A DNA stretch of 64,000 bases, taken from assembly GCA_023091665.1 (NCBI GenBank), contig JALJCQ010000031.1, positions 496,001 through 560,000 of the forward strand, in the 5' to 3' direction. Under the pieces are notes generated by a model. It was not told where the DNA came from and ran no database searches. It was given only the letters and a program-made list of their open reading frames with translations. The DNA is from Pythium myriotylum (lineage: Eukaryota > Oomycota > Peronosporomycetes > Pythiales > Pythiaceae). The position numbers and the translations under genes are program-made. Positions 21,487 through 31,570 of this stretch are shown here, in pieces (positions within the stretch are counted from its first letter, which is position 1; every line of letters begins with the position of its first letter).

Positions 21487-22248
21487 GGAAGACTCGATAT
21501 GATTCTCTGTCTGGACAATACAGTGTAGGGTCCCTATTGGTGTGTCGAAAAGGATGCGGTTGACAGCGCGTAAGTGACCGTAGGCGTGTGGAGCGGGGCA
21601 CGCGAAAAGGAGAGAGCCGGGGTTGATTATATGGCGCAAGTTCTCGATGGCATCTGCACTTGCAACCATACTCAGGTCTTCTTTCAGTACCCCAGTATCT
21701 CGCTGGGCTCAAACAAAGGCGTGGACAGGACTGTTGCTCAGATGAGACTCCACCGCAATCACAATATTTGTGAACGGTTCGTTCAGCCTGTTCGACCATG
21801 TGACGTGTGGATCGTGAACGCGCGTGCTACCTGAACAGACTGACTCCAAAACCATGGGGTTTACACTAAACTCCTGCTTGCCTCTCTCTATCCTTGCAGG
21901 CAGTGATAACGATTGGCGACTGGCGTGTTGTAGAGAGGAAGCCAAGATGTGCGGAAGAAAAGCGATGGAGACCCCCATGCAAACCAAACGAGCGCGCTCA
22001 CCCGCGAAATAACAACTCCCGACGTCACGCGCGGAGGGGCGGGGGGGCTTTGAAACTTTGAAACCGATGGGATCATCTGTTGCCCTAAATTCCTAAATTG
22101 CTCATCGAGAGAGCGAGAGGGAGGGAGAATGAAGCATGCGAGATCAGAGAGCTGAAACGAAGACAATTCCTTATGATTTCAACGACACTGACGTCTACCA
22201 TCTATATCTAGGATACGAATCACATCACGCAGCTGACTGAATGCGCTT
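21487..22248. other. intergenic; upstream region shared with gene 9
   Basis: On the minus strand at 21595-21640 it reads TTGCGCCATATAATCAACC, then CCGGCTCTC. The same block occurs at about 23030-23075 upstream of gene 9. It may be a duplicated regulatory region. 22203-22240 is the 3' flank of gene 9. Confidence 0.5.
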
Positions 22249-22869
22249 TCATGCTGTCTTCGCATGCGCGCGTCGGGTTTGGGCCACGTGCTGCATCCAT
22301 CGCAAAATCTCGCGCTGCTCGCAAATCGAGGAGTTGATTCGACTCAGAAACATGGGCGAGGATGATACCTTCGTCATGTCGTCCGTGTTCAGAGTCATGA
22401 TTTCATCGTCTTCGCCAACCGTAGGCTCTCGTAGACCGTGCATCGCATCGAGCTTCCTATCACTTCGAGCGAAGATATCCCGTCGCCACGGCTGGCGGAT
22501 GTCTCGGCATGACATTGACGAAGTAAACGTGTATGCGGGCGTACGCATGGCTGGGGAACTGGCAGAGCGAGTCGTACGTTGAGCTGGCGTGTTCCATGCT
22601 GGAGAGAATTGCCAGCTGGGGCAGGGCTGCGCAGTCATGAGGTAGATCCCTCCAGTACCCGCGCAGACACCCGGGCCGTCGCACAATCTGCACACCTTCA
22701 TCCCGTCGGACGTGCGGCTGCGGCGCAGTGATCGAAATCTGGACCCGGAATCCTTCGTCAAACACTTGCGGCACACCATCTCGCCACAGAGTCCGCATTG
22801 ATGCTCTGAGCGAAAGATCGAGAAGGCTCGAAGGCACGAGGTGCAGGCTTGGCTCTGCGCGCTGGGCAT
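22249..22869 (-). CDS. FYVE-only family protein 9
   Basis: 206 aa from the only well-placed ATG, about 60 bases downstream of a core promoter match. Finger ligands C9, C12, C25, C28, C33, C36, C60 and C63 (RSEHQCGLCGEMVCRKC). The middle region is Ser/Pro/Thr-rich, then LTLNTDDM and the terminal helix SICEQREILRWMQHV, ending RAHAKTA. Protein and flanks closely resemble gene 8, which suggests a recent tandem duplication. Confidence 0.88.
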   Translation of the reverse strand: MPSAQSQACTSCLRAFSIFRSEHQCGLCGEMVCRKCLTKDSGSRFRSLRRSRTSDGMKVCRLCDGPGVCAGTGGIYLMTAQPCPSWQFSPAWNTPAQRTTRSASSPAMRTPAYTFTSSMSCRDIRQPWRRDIFARSDRKLDAMHGLREPTVGEDDEIMTLNTDDMTKVSSSPMFLSRINSSICEQREILRWMQHVAQTRRAHAKTA

Positions 22870-22918
22870 GTTCGTGGAGTTTTAATGAATGAAATGGACC
22901 CGTCGTTGATCTTCCCAA

Positions 22919-22936
22919 GGAAGTTGAGGAGTGAGT
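22919..22936 (-). promoter_or_regulatory. oomycete Inr + FPR core promoter of gene 9
   Basis: Minus strand reads ACTCACTCCTCAACTTCC, sharing CTCACTCCTCAACTTCC with the element of gene 8. Confidence 0.7.
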
Positions 22937-23539
22937 GAACCACCTTGGAATGTCTCTTTGTCAATATGTCGATTGATGTCTCGAAAAGGATGTGATAGAC
23001 AGAGCGAAGTGACCGTAGATTTGTGGAGTTGGCATGCGAAAAGGTGAGAGCCGGCGTTGTTTATGTGGCGCAAGCTCTGTTTTACATATGCGTTGTCACT
23101 GTATTTAACATTTGCTTGGTGTGATTACATCTAGATGGACGCCAACAAAGGAGCGAACATAACTGGCCGTCTGCAGCCACCAACAATGGGGTTTGATGCG
23201 GGTTCAACAATTGTCAGATGCGACCTCAAACGAATCGGATTGGTTGATGATCTGTTTGTTGAGACCTTCCGCCATGTGACATCCGAATTGCTAGCGTAGC
23301 GTGCACTACCATAGGTTTCACCCAGGATACAATGTGACACGGTTTGTCGCTCTTTGTAATCCTAACGATCGACCACAAAACGCCTCATTGTGACTTCACC
23401 ACTAAATAACTTATCTCGATTCTGGGAAAACGAGTACGAGTCAAAACCACGTAATGGATGGTCACAGCGCCAAATGAGAGACATCTATTCACATTGAACA
23501 ACTTGGATACGTCTACATTAGCCAATAATAAATTTTATA
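22937..23539. other. intergenic, duplicated upstream block of gene 9
   Basis: Contains the conserved upstream block described for gene 8 and a block at 23060-23180 shared with the region upstream of gene 7. No gene seen. Confidence 0.5.
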
Positions 23540-24190
23540 TTATGCCGACTTGGCGTGTTGGCGGCGATTTTCCGTAGCTCTTTGCAGCCACTGCAAGATC
23601 TTCCGCTGCTCACAGATCGACGAGTTGATTTCAAAGAGAAACAGTGGCGCTGAATCCACGGACGCTTTCTTCATGTCGTCCGTGTCTACTGTGAGAATCT
23701 TGCAATCTTCAACTTCCGTTTGGTTGAAGCTTCCTCGCTCTGCTGGAATGGGTGTTTCTTGAATTGCACAGAACATCTTTTTGTCTGCGGGGAGGATTTC
23801 GGCGCGACTGAAGTCTCGTCGACCATGAAGATCTCGGTTCGCTGGTGGAACCGAGAAGGCATGGCCACGAATGAAGGGCGTTGCCGCTCGACCTGTACGC
23901 TGCGATGGAGTATACTCTGGCCGAGAGCAGTGCCAAGTATTGAACGGTTCGGCCACCACGAGCTGTTCCCTTTCGCGAATTGGGAGCAGGCTCGACTGGT
24001 CACATAGCTTGCACACCTTGGACACTGAGGCGCGGCGCTTTCGACCCAATCGTGGGAACTTGTGATTGGCTCCGACCGCTAAACACCTGCGACAGACGGA
24101 TTCACCGCAAAGTTCGCATCGATGTTCGGACCGAAAGACCATAAATGACCGAAGGCATGCAGTGCAGGCTTGCCGTGAAGGTTTTGACAT
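23540..24190 (-). CDS. FYVE-only family protein 10
   Basis: 216 aa. Finger ligands C9, C12, C25, C28, C33, C36, C60 and C63 (RSEHRCELCGESVCRRC), with a basic loop (RLGRKRRAS) between the last two pairs. The C-terminal region has LTVDTDDM and the helix SICEQRKILQWLQRA, ending RRQHAKSA. The ATG lies about 70 bases downstream of a core promoter match. Confidence 0.88.
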   Translation of the reverse strand: MSKPSRQACTACLRSFMVFRSEHRCELCGESVCRRCLAVGANHKFPRLGRKRRASVSKVCKLCDQSSLLPIREREQLVVAEPFNTWHCSRPEYTPSQRTGRAATPFIRGHAFSVPPANRDLHGRRDFSRAEILPADKKMFCAIQETPIPAERGSFNQTEVEDCKILTVDTDDMKKASVDSAPLFLFEINSSICEQRKILQWLQRATENRRQHAKSA

Positions 24191-24246
24191 GATCTTCGAC
24201 CTTGGATATCGTTGAAGGTGCGCACCGTCCGTTGATGCAGTTCAAA

Positions 24247-24264
24247 GGAACTTGAAGAGTGGAC
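24247..24264 (-). promoter_or_regulatory. oomycete Inr + FPR core promoter of gene 10
   Basis: Minus strand reads GTCCACTCTTCAAGTTCC. It has the initiator (CCACTCT) and a diverged flanking element at the same spacing as in genes 8 and 9. Confidence 0.6.
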
Positions 24265-26403
24265 GAATCAGTTGATGGCCGTGCCGTCTCTCAGCTGTTT
24301 GCTGTACGTACGAGTGGAGTAGCGCACAGAAATGTCGACCCGGCTGGCGAGGGTGGAAGTTCACGCACTCTCCACGATGGTGGTTGCGCTTCACTTTGTT
24401 TTGGTGGACGCTCAGAAGAGGAGCTGACTAACTGACCACCGACAAGTCGTCAGAGATGTCGGTGTGATCGCGTTATGGCTACTCGACGATGGACAGCACG
24501 TCGGTAGAGTACACCGAGTTCGTCGCCTCGGTTGAATATAATGATATTGTGGCTCAGTTTCTCCAGAACTGCGTGTTGTGCTGCCCGAGTGGGGGACCAT
24601 TCTCGTGTTGTTGTCTCGTGTCGAGGAGCGACCCAGACTCTAGAGAGTGGGGTGAGAGGGATCCTAACAATTCTCCGTGTTCAGTCAGCGTGCGTAGCAA
24701 ATCCCGCTGCCAAGCCGGATAGTCTTGGTGACAGTGATCCAGGTCGCGTCTCGTTTGCGGATGCTGCTCAACGACGCTTCTGTCGATTATCTATTATGCC
24801 TACGTAGGGGCAAAGTACAATCGCCAACTGTCGCGTGTACGGCTCTAGCGCTAGAAGCGACAGCGCTGCTCATCGACCGACGGCTGAGCCCACAAAAAAC
24901 GACCTGGCTTTGACTTTCTTTCAACGGGAGAGCCCTGGGCCTCTACTTACTGAGTCTAACATGTCAAGTGAAGATCTCGTGGAGAACCAGAATTTGTGGC
25001 GAATTTGCAGACTTCTAACATTGAAAGATCTCAATCGACACTCGGGGAAATGGGACAAAATCACTTTAAGATTCTCTATGACGTTCTAGGGATTGTGGAT
25101 CTGGTCTAGCAATTCATTGATGTGTGTATGGAGATGATCAGCTGTTCATGTATGAGCTCTTCTTATGCTACACTAGCATTTGAAAGGATCTAGTGTACAC
25201 AAAGGAGAACATGTATTGAAGGCCGACGCCCCAGACTGATCTCGTCGTCAGACGTTCTTTCCATACAACCACTTCCAGTCATCAATTCCTCTAGCGAAGT
25301 AACGAGAACGACCATGTGACCGGCATGTGGCGAAGCTTCCAGCCCAGCAGTGGAAGTTCGTCTTGGACACGACGCGTTGCTCACGAGGCTTTCTCCTCCC
25401 ACCAGAAATTACTGCACACTGTCGAAGAAACCAAATGCGCATATGGTTGCATCCACGTGGCGCACGACACAATTAAAATCAGCGGGTCAGAGGAATTTGG
25501 GGTGGACGAAGAGTCGTGGCTGCTTGCGGCGTCCCAACTGAAGACCTTTGGTCTGAGCCACGGTTTGGTGTAATTATGCAGAAGCCCGCGGAAATTGTCT
25601 TTGCGGAGACGGGGTGTATTCAAGATGGCCGAAGTGAATTCTTTGACTGGAACCAGGATCCTGCTTTCTTCTCGAGTGGTCAGAGTGGCAGGTGTGGACG
25701 CTGGTACCTGAAGACATACACTGCTGTACTTCACCACGACAGGCTCACGCGACGAGCTCTCCGGGATTGCTCCATACAGAAGAAACATCTTCGTACATAC
25801 TGTGATTCACTCGGCGTTTTGGTTGAAAGTTCCATGCGTCAGAATGATGACCACCGAGCGGTTCAGAGCTTCACCCAACAAAGTCCGCCGGAGTGGTGGG
25901 CGAGAAACCGGTCTCATCACCTTGGACTTGCATCCATTAGAGTTCAATCAACTTCTTCATCATCATCATCACCATTTACTTGCATCTCATTATACCGGTA
26001 TCTATTATCTAGAGGAACAAGTCCCAACTCAAGATGATATTACTTTTTAATTTAAGTATTGGATTTTAGAATTTATCTGTTCTAAGATGCTTGCCTCTGG
26101 CAAGGCGCATTGTCGAATTGCGTGCCAGTCAGAAACCACGCACAAAAGCGTGTCTGCAGCTGGAAAAAAGGATCTCCCTCTCCCCTCCCCTTCGACCTTC
26201 AACAGCTCAAAACCAGTACTTTAATAGAATTGGCTGATAGACCTTTCCTTGGGACACTGAGGCCAGTACTGGGTCCCACTGTGCCTCTGCCATCAGCTGC
26301 CTCCTCGAGCACGCTCCGACTTAGCTGACTCTGCAACTTGTCATCTTATTGGCATTGACTCTGAGGCAAGTGACTTGCCGGCCGTATGCTCTTTTCGACA
26401 TGA
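24265..26403. other. intergenic, LINE-tail remnant, no gene recognised
   Basis: Short overlapping frames only. 25925-25975 (CATTAGAGTTCAATCAACTT then a TCATCATCATCATCACC run) looks like a LINE 3' end on the plus strand. Confidence 0.4.
25925..25975 (+). repeat. LINE 3'-tail remnant with (TCA)n
   Basis: Resembles the tails at 38.1 and 59.3 kb: AGAGTTCAATCAACTT followed by TCATCATCATCATCACC. Confidence 0.4.
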
Positions 26404-26631
26404 TCATTTACACCAGTACGTACAAAGTTCTGGTTGGTGTACACTGATAGTCGTTTTACACTCCTCGAATTGCGAAATCGAACGCTCCATGCAGAGAATG
26501 TTCTTCGCCAGCTTCAAGTGACGTAGGCACTTGCGAATGGCACCGTCCGCATCTTCAATTCCGTTGAAGAAAGCCAATTCCTCACGCTGTGCGCGTTGTT
26601 TGTGACCGTCAATGGAAGCTTTAGAGAGCAT
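26404..26631 (-). CDS. small hypothetical ORF
   Basis: 75 codons, directly downstream of FYVE-only gene 11 on the same strand. Rich in Lys, Glu and Cys; no domain recognised. It may be a remnant or chance frame. Confidence 0.2.
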   Translation of the reverse strand: MLSKASIDGHKQRAQREELAFFNGIEDADGAIRKCLRHLKLAKNILCMERSISQFEECKTTISVHQPELCTYWCK

Positions 26632-26705
26632 TTGGTAGTCAAATTCAAGTTCTTAAGTTAATTGCGTTTGAGAACTAAATAAAAATGGATTTCCTAGTAT
26701 GGCAC

Positions 26706-27428
26706 TTATTGGTTGCGGGCGGCAGACTGCGGCGTGTTCCGATGCACGGCCGTGGCTCGCTGCAGTTGTCGCAGCAGCTCGCGTTGTTCGCGAATCGAGG
26801 AGCTGATCTCGCGCAGAAACATTGGCGAGGCTTCGTTGGCTCGCAAGACTTTCTTCATGTCGTCCGTGTCAAGAACGAGCACATCTTCCTCCTCATCTGG
26901 CAGTGTCTCGCCACTGTGGTCAGACTTGGCCTCGTATTCCTCGCGCAACTTGTCCGCACGTGGAGTGTGGCAGTCCTGGGGCGCTGGGTAGGCTTTCGTG
27001 CGCACCGTTGGGGTGTCCGCGCGACGCGAGTGGGGCTGCGGCGAGAGCCACACCGCGCTGGCATCGAAGGAGGTCGTCGACTGCGGGTATTGAAGTGGCG
27101 ACTCGGCGCCTGGGTAGACGACGCGACGGCTGCAGGGCTTGCAGACCTTCATGGACGACGCAGCGTGGCCCGCTCGCCACGGCTGGGTCTTGACTTTCGT
27201 GAGGCACTTGCGGCACACGGCCTCGCCGCACATTCCGCAGTGGTGCTCGGCGCGCAGCAGTGTGAACGCGCGCAGACATGTGTGGCAGCAGAGTCGGTTC
27301 GAGGCCGACTCGAGGTCGCTCGAGGACTCGGCGTGGCGGATTTGCACCAGCTTGGTGGGCTGAGACTTTGGATCGAAGACCGTGAACGGCCGCACGCGCG
27401 AGTTCGACAGCGGCGTGGCGTGGTTCAT
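26706..27428 (-). CDS. FYVE-only family protein 11
   Basis: 240 aa from the ATG at 27428. The frame is open to 27497, but the core promoter match at 27445-27461 lies between the two ATGs and supports the shorter form. The finger begins after a 46-residue leader: ligands C48, C51, C64, C67, C72, C75, C96 and C99. Its middle reads RAEHHCGMCGEAVCRKC. The His-His-Cys makes it the closest in the window to a canonical FYVE core. C-terminal LVLDTDDM and helix SIREQRELLRQLQRA. Higher GC than its surroundings. Longest leader among the FYVE-only proteins. Confidence 0.9.
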   Translation of the reverse strand: MNHATPLSNSRVRPFTVFDPKSQPTKLVQIRHAESSSDLESASNRLCCHTCLRAFTLLRAEHHCGMCGEAVCRKCLTKVKTQPWRAGHAASSMKVCKPCSRRVVYPGAESPLQYPQSTTSFDASAVWLSPQPHSRRADTPTVRTKAYPAPQDCHTPRADKLREEYEAKSDHSGETLPDEEEDVLVLDTDDMKKVLRANEASPMFLREISSSIREQRELLRQLQRATAVHRNTPQSAARNQ

Positions 27429-27444
27429 GATGTTTAGCTTGGGA

Positions 27445-27461
27445 GAAGATTGAGGAATGAG
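27445..27461 (-). promoter_or_regulatory. oomycete Inr + FPR core promoter of gene 11
   Basis: Minus strand reads CTCATTCCTCAATCTTC, a strong initiator match (TCATTCC) with a flanking element, about 30 bases upstream of the ATG at 27428. Confidence 0.7.
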
Positions 27462-27497
27462 GAGCGGAAGGGCGGTGTCACACCTCTGTCGAGGCAC

Positions 27498-29969
27498 CGT
27501 GTTGGTGGCTCGTCAAGCCGTGCATGCTGATCGGGGAATGGGGTCCCAGGTGGTGGTGCTTCGCTTTGGTGTTGACCAGCATGCTCTTATGCTGTTCAAA
27601 CCTTTTTCTCCATCTTTCGACAGGATATAAAATAACTATTCGCCCCAGTGGGTTTGCACGGATTTCCTGTTATCGAACCCAGCGGCTGAAACATTTGTTG
27701 CATTGTTTGTACCACGTATGGGCTCGTATAATCGGTTCAAACCGGTGTTTACCACCCCCTACAATCAACTACACACGTCATTGAAGTGGTGCTGAACCGA
27801 CCCTTGCGTCACTCGCCAGTCTCTGCGGCGATCTTGGATAAGTGGCCAGAGGGACCGGCCTTCTGGTCCGTGAGGGAGTCCGACGTCCGTGGCGGACACA
27901 CCAAAGTCCAGCCGGACGGGCCACCGCCTCGTGCTCTGCGCCAATTTGATGACAGGCTCGTCGTGCCGGAACTCGCTGTGGGAGATGAGACCGAGCACGA
28001 TTGGCTTCAGAACAGACTGGTCTTTGTTGGATGGGCCACTCTCACGTTGGACGAGACACCGATGGGTGGGGGCGATTACGCGCCATGGGGTCCTAATCGA
28101 GGAACTCCAACGGAGAGCAATCGGGCTTCCCGCGCGAGAAATCCGGGTTCAGTTGTTCAGTTGCGCTCGAGGAAGAGAGGCGACAGAAAGGGCTTCCCGA
28201 TGTGAGATCGGCCCAACATCACAGCGTTACGGAACTGTACATGATGTCCTACTGTCCGGTGTATTCACACATACCCGCCCTTTCTGCTGTTCGGCAGTTC
28301 AGCGAGCACATCAGACGGGTTGCAGTGGGTGGCGACCGACACCGACTCCACGAGAAGGGTCCACAGTCGCTGCCCAGAGCACTCGAGTTGGTCCACGAGC
28401 AAGATGACACTGGACGCTTCTCTTTGACATCCAGACTGGCGTGTTGATCAGTCGGGATCCGTCCAGCTGCACATGAAGCACCGCCCACTTCGCTGCATAC
28501 ACTTTCCCAAGCAATCGGATGTACAGTATTTAGCGGCGACGCAACGAGCGCATTCTGACGCACACGGAGGCCGGTTCTCTATTGTTAAGCGTTCTCGCCA
28601 AGCCTCCCATGGCACGGAGCTTGGTGTGCAGTAGCTCTCGCAACTGAGCTTGCGCTAGCGCACGGCTTGGGGATTGAATGGATTGCAGGGGTGACGGGGA
28701 TTTGAATGGCGACAATACCCCGAAACTAGGGGCTATTTCGAACCGACAACGTGCGCGTCACCTCCCGCCTGTCAATCGTGAGGTCCACAGTACTACCAGT
28801 AATAGCCAATTCCCCTTGCATTCCCTCTTGACTTGTCCCGCCGTTTCCTGTTGCCCCTCTTCTTCCTCTTCCTCCCCCGCTCACCAACGATTGACCACTG
28901 GACCTCTTCGTCGATCGAGGGTTCATGGTGGACCTCGTTGTCTGCGATGGTTCTCGTGCGGGAAATTTCATGTAAAGCGAGTGCGACCCAGAGATACAGG
29001 CCTCGATCAGGTTGTTGCCGGGCTCAAATTCAGCGGAAGCGGTTACAGTCTCGTGAGACGGGTGGCTTCAAGGACCACACCGGCTCGCTGTCGTTCCCTG
29101 GTCGCCCTGTTGTCTAGCTTGATGCACTCGGATTCTCACCATTTGAGTGGCAGCTCGCGTGCCGTAAGACTGCCCAAAAAAAGCAGCGTGTTATTCACGT
29201 CGTCTGCACGAAGTCGTCTCATCCAGCACTGCATGCTTCAAGAGGGATTTCCTTGAACACCACGCGCACGCCACGGTCGTATCGATTTCTGTTCTCTAGA
29301 CACCTCGAGTACAGGCAACAACAATACGTGAATACTCGCCTTGGCATGCGCTACGTTCTCCTATGAGAGCCTGTCGAGTTCCTGTCGAAGCTTTTCGACG
29401 AAACAAAAACTTCTGAGCAGTCGCTTCAAGAACATTCCGGGCATGCTTCCCTCGAAATCCGTGCGAATTTTCACGATAACGTCGTAACACTAAATGCCCT
29501 GGGCTGGCGCAAATGCTATGCGACTCGAATGGAGTTGCACACTTGATCATGCAGGAGAAATCGGCACATCGGATAAAATCGATAGGGCCAGCACACGGCT
29601 GTAATATGGTTCTACATCGGAGACCCTGCCTACTCAAACACACGCATTATTACGGCCTAAAGGCCAAGGTGCCAGGAATGTGTACGTTCAGGCCGCCATG
29701 TGCAACCGCGGGATAGTGCACGCAACGCCTGCATCAACTCGGTGTACGACTCGCACCGTAGTCTCGAGAGGAGATCGTGGTCGGAGCGAAAACTGAGGCT
29801 GAGAAACTTCGCTTCGGTCCTCCACAACGACCAGTTTCCGATCCAATGGATGTTCCTGCGAGCGGAGTTTGCTGGATTGATCAAGCATTCTTTTGAGGGC
29901 ATCGTCAACTCCAGTTCTAAGTTGATAAACGAATCAAACGGTAGCGGGCAAACGGCTTGGAAAACAAAC
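27498..29969. other. non-coding or decayed, no gene recognised
   Basis: Many short frames on both strands (largest about 192 codons at 28678-29256, plus). None has a motif I recognise, and frames overlap. This begins the repeat-rich half of the window. Confidence 0.4.
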
Positions 29970-29971
29970 TA

Positions 29972-31568
29972 ACGGGTTCTACCAGTTTGTATACCCTCTC
30001 TGAATAGTGATCCGTACTGGTTTAAGTGAGGTTTCTGGAAGGTTCGAGATTTCCAGAATGAATACAATACCATACCAAATACAATACACGTGTTGAGATG
30101 CACGTAGCTTGACCACCTCATTCTCAAATTGACCCACCACGAACAAGCCTGGAACACCATGCCGACCCAACGCCTTGCCAAGTCTATCGCGGAGAAGCGC
30201 GAAGTTATCGATTGGATCGAAGCGAATTGCCCGAGCGTCCCGACTCGTGCCTCGGCATACTTCCAGAACAAAGGTTGGAAGATCTCACCTGCTCAAGTTC
30301 GGTACTGGTGGAAGAAGAGAGATGACATCCGCTCGTCACCGCCAAGCCAGATGCGTCTCAAGGGTGGCGGTGCAAAGCCACTTCTTGATGCTGTAGAAGA
30401 CATTCTGTTTGATCTGATCGTGCAACGGCGGTCGAACAAGCTCAAGGTGTCTCGCGTTTGGATCCAGAACACTGCTCTCCAGCTCGCTCGTGCCGAGGGT
30501 TTTGAGACGTTCACTGCATCTGACAAGTGACTGAGTCTGTTTATGGGTCGTTACAGTCTCTCACTCCGACGTGCAACGAATTTAACGACACTGACGGATG
30601 ACGTCCTCGTTTCCCGTGCAGTCAGCTACATGGCGTTACTTGTAGCTCATCGCTCAACCCTCGACCCTATGCGGACGATTCTTATGGATGAAACCGCAGT
30701 CTACTTTGAGGATCCACGACTGGAAACTGTTGACCTTGTCGGCTCAAGACACGTGGTTCTCAAGTCAACTGGGTTCGCGTCAATGTGTATCACTGCCATC
30801 CTGGCAGTGACCGCGGCTGGCAAGAAGCTCCCACCTGTTGTCATCTGGAAGGGCAAGAGTAGTCAAGGATTCCAGCGAGTTGGCAAGGTGTACGTGACCG
30901 TGCAAGAACGGGCTTGGGTGAATGGCCCACTGCTTGTGAAGTGGCTTGATCAGGTGTTCCCTGCTGTGTTTGACATGAACCCTGGAAACAAAGCGATCGT
31001 GTGGGACTCGATGCGTGCACATGTTGCCAAAGTCGTCAAGGAGCGCTGTAGCGAGAAGACGATCCAACAGGTCGTCATCCCTGGCGGAATGACTCCATAT
31101 CTTCAAGCTGGTGACATTGGGATTTACAAGTCGTTTAAAGATCACATCTCTCCAGTGATTGACGCATGGAAATCATCTGATCAAGTTCTGTACACCAAGA
31201 ACGGCAATCCAAAACCTCCCGCAGTGGAAGTGGTGGCACGCTGGGTAGAGGATGCGTGGAAGTCTGTGCCGGACGAGGTCGTACAGAAGTCTATTCTCAG
31301 CGCTGGTTTTGCTGACAACTTCGAGGACTGGCACATCGCCCGTCACGATGTGTACGGCACACGCTTTCGCGAACGCTGGATGAACCGTGACCAGGACGCT
31401 GAGATTCCCCAAGAGCATATCGCGGATGATCTCATCGATGAGTTCGATGAACTGACTGTGGATGAGATCGATGACATGGAATAGTATACCCTTCCAAATA
31501 TAATACCGTTTGGTGCTGCAGGGAAATCTATTACAATAGTATACCTTCTTGTAATTGGTAGAACCCGT
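29972..31568 (+). mobile_element. pogo-like (Tc1/mariner superfamily) DNA transposon
   Basis: 1597 bp bounded by inverted repeats ACGGGTTCTACCA (29972-29984) and TGGTAGAACCCGT (31556-31568). Each end is flanked by a TA dinucleotide (29970-29971 and 31569-31570), as expected for TA-targeting Tc1/mariner elements. Subterminal GTATACC motifs occur near both ends. It carries a single transposase reading frame interrupted by one stop codon. Confidence 0.88.
30159..31484 (+). pseudogene. pogo/Fot1-type DDE transposase with one nonsense codon
   Basis: N-terminal helix-turn-helix region (for example VRYWWKKRDDI), then a CENP-B-like DNA-binding segment ending SDK-stop-LSLFMGRYSLSLRRATN. The frame continues unchanged after the TGA at 30528-30530. 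Family members usually have Trp at this point (a WLxxFxxRxxLSLR pattern), so TGG to TGA is the likely change. The catalytic core is intact: Asp in ILMDETAVYF, Asp in AIVWDSMRAH and Asp in LQAGDIGIYKSFK, with 35 residues between the second and third. About 441 codons in all. Translation could restart at the ATG at 30543, which would leave a catalytic domain without its DNA-binding part. Confidence 0.88.
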
Positions 31569-31570
31569 TA

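Noticed and set aside
26685..27437. 250-codon plus-strand frame
   Set aside because: Covers FYVE-only gene 11 on the opposite strand; the minus frame has all finger ligands and a promoter.
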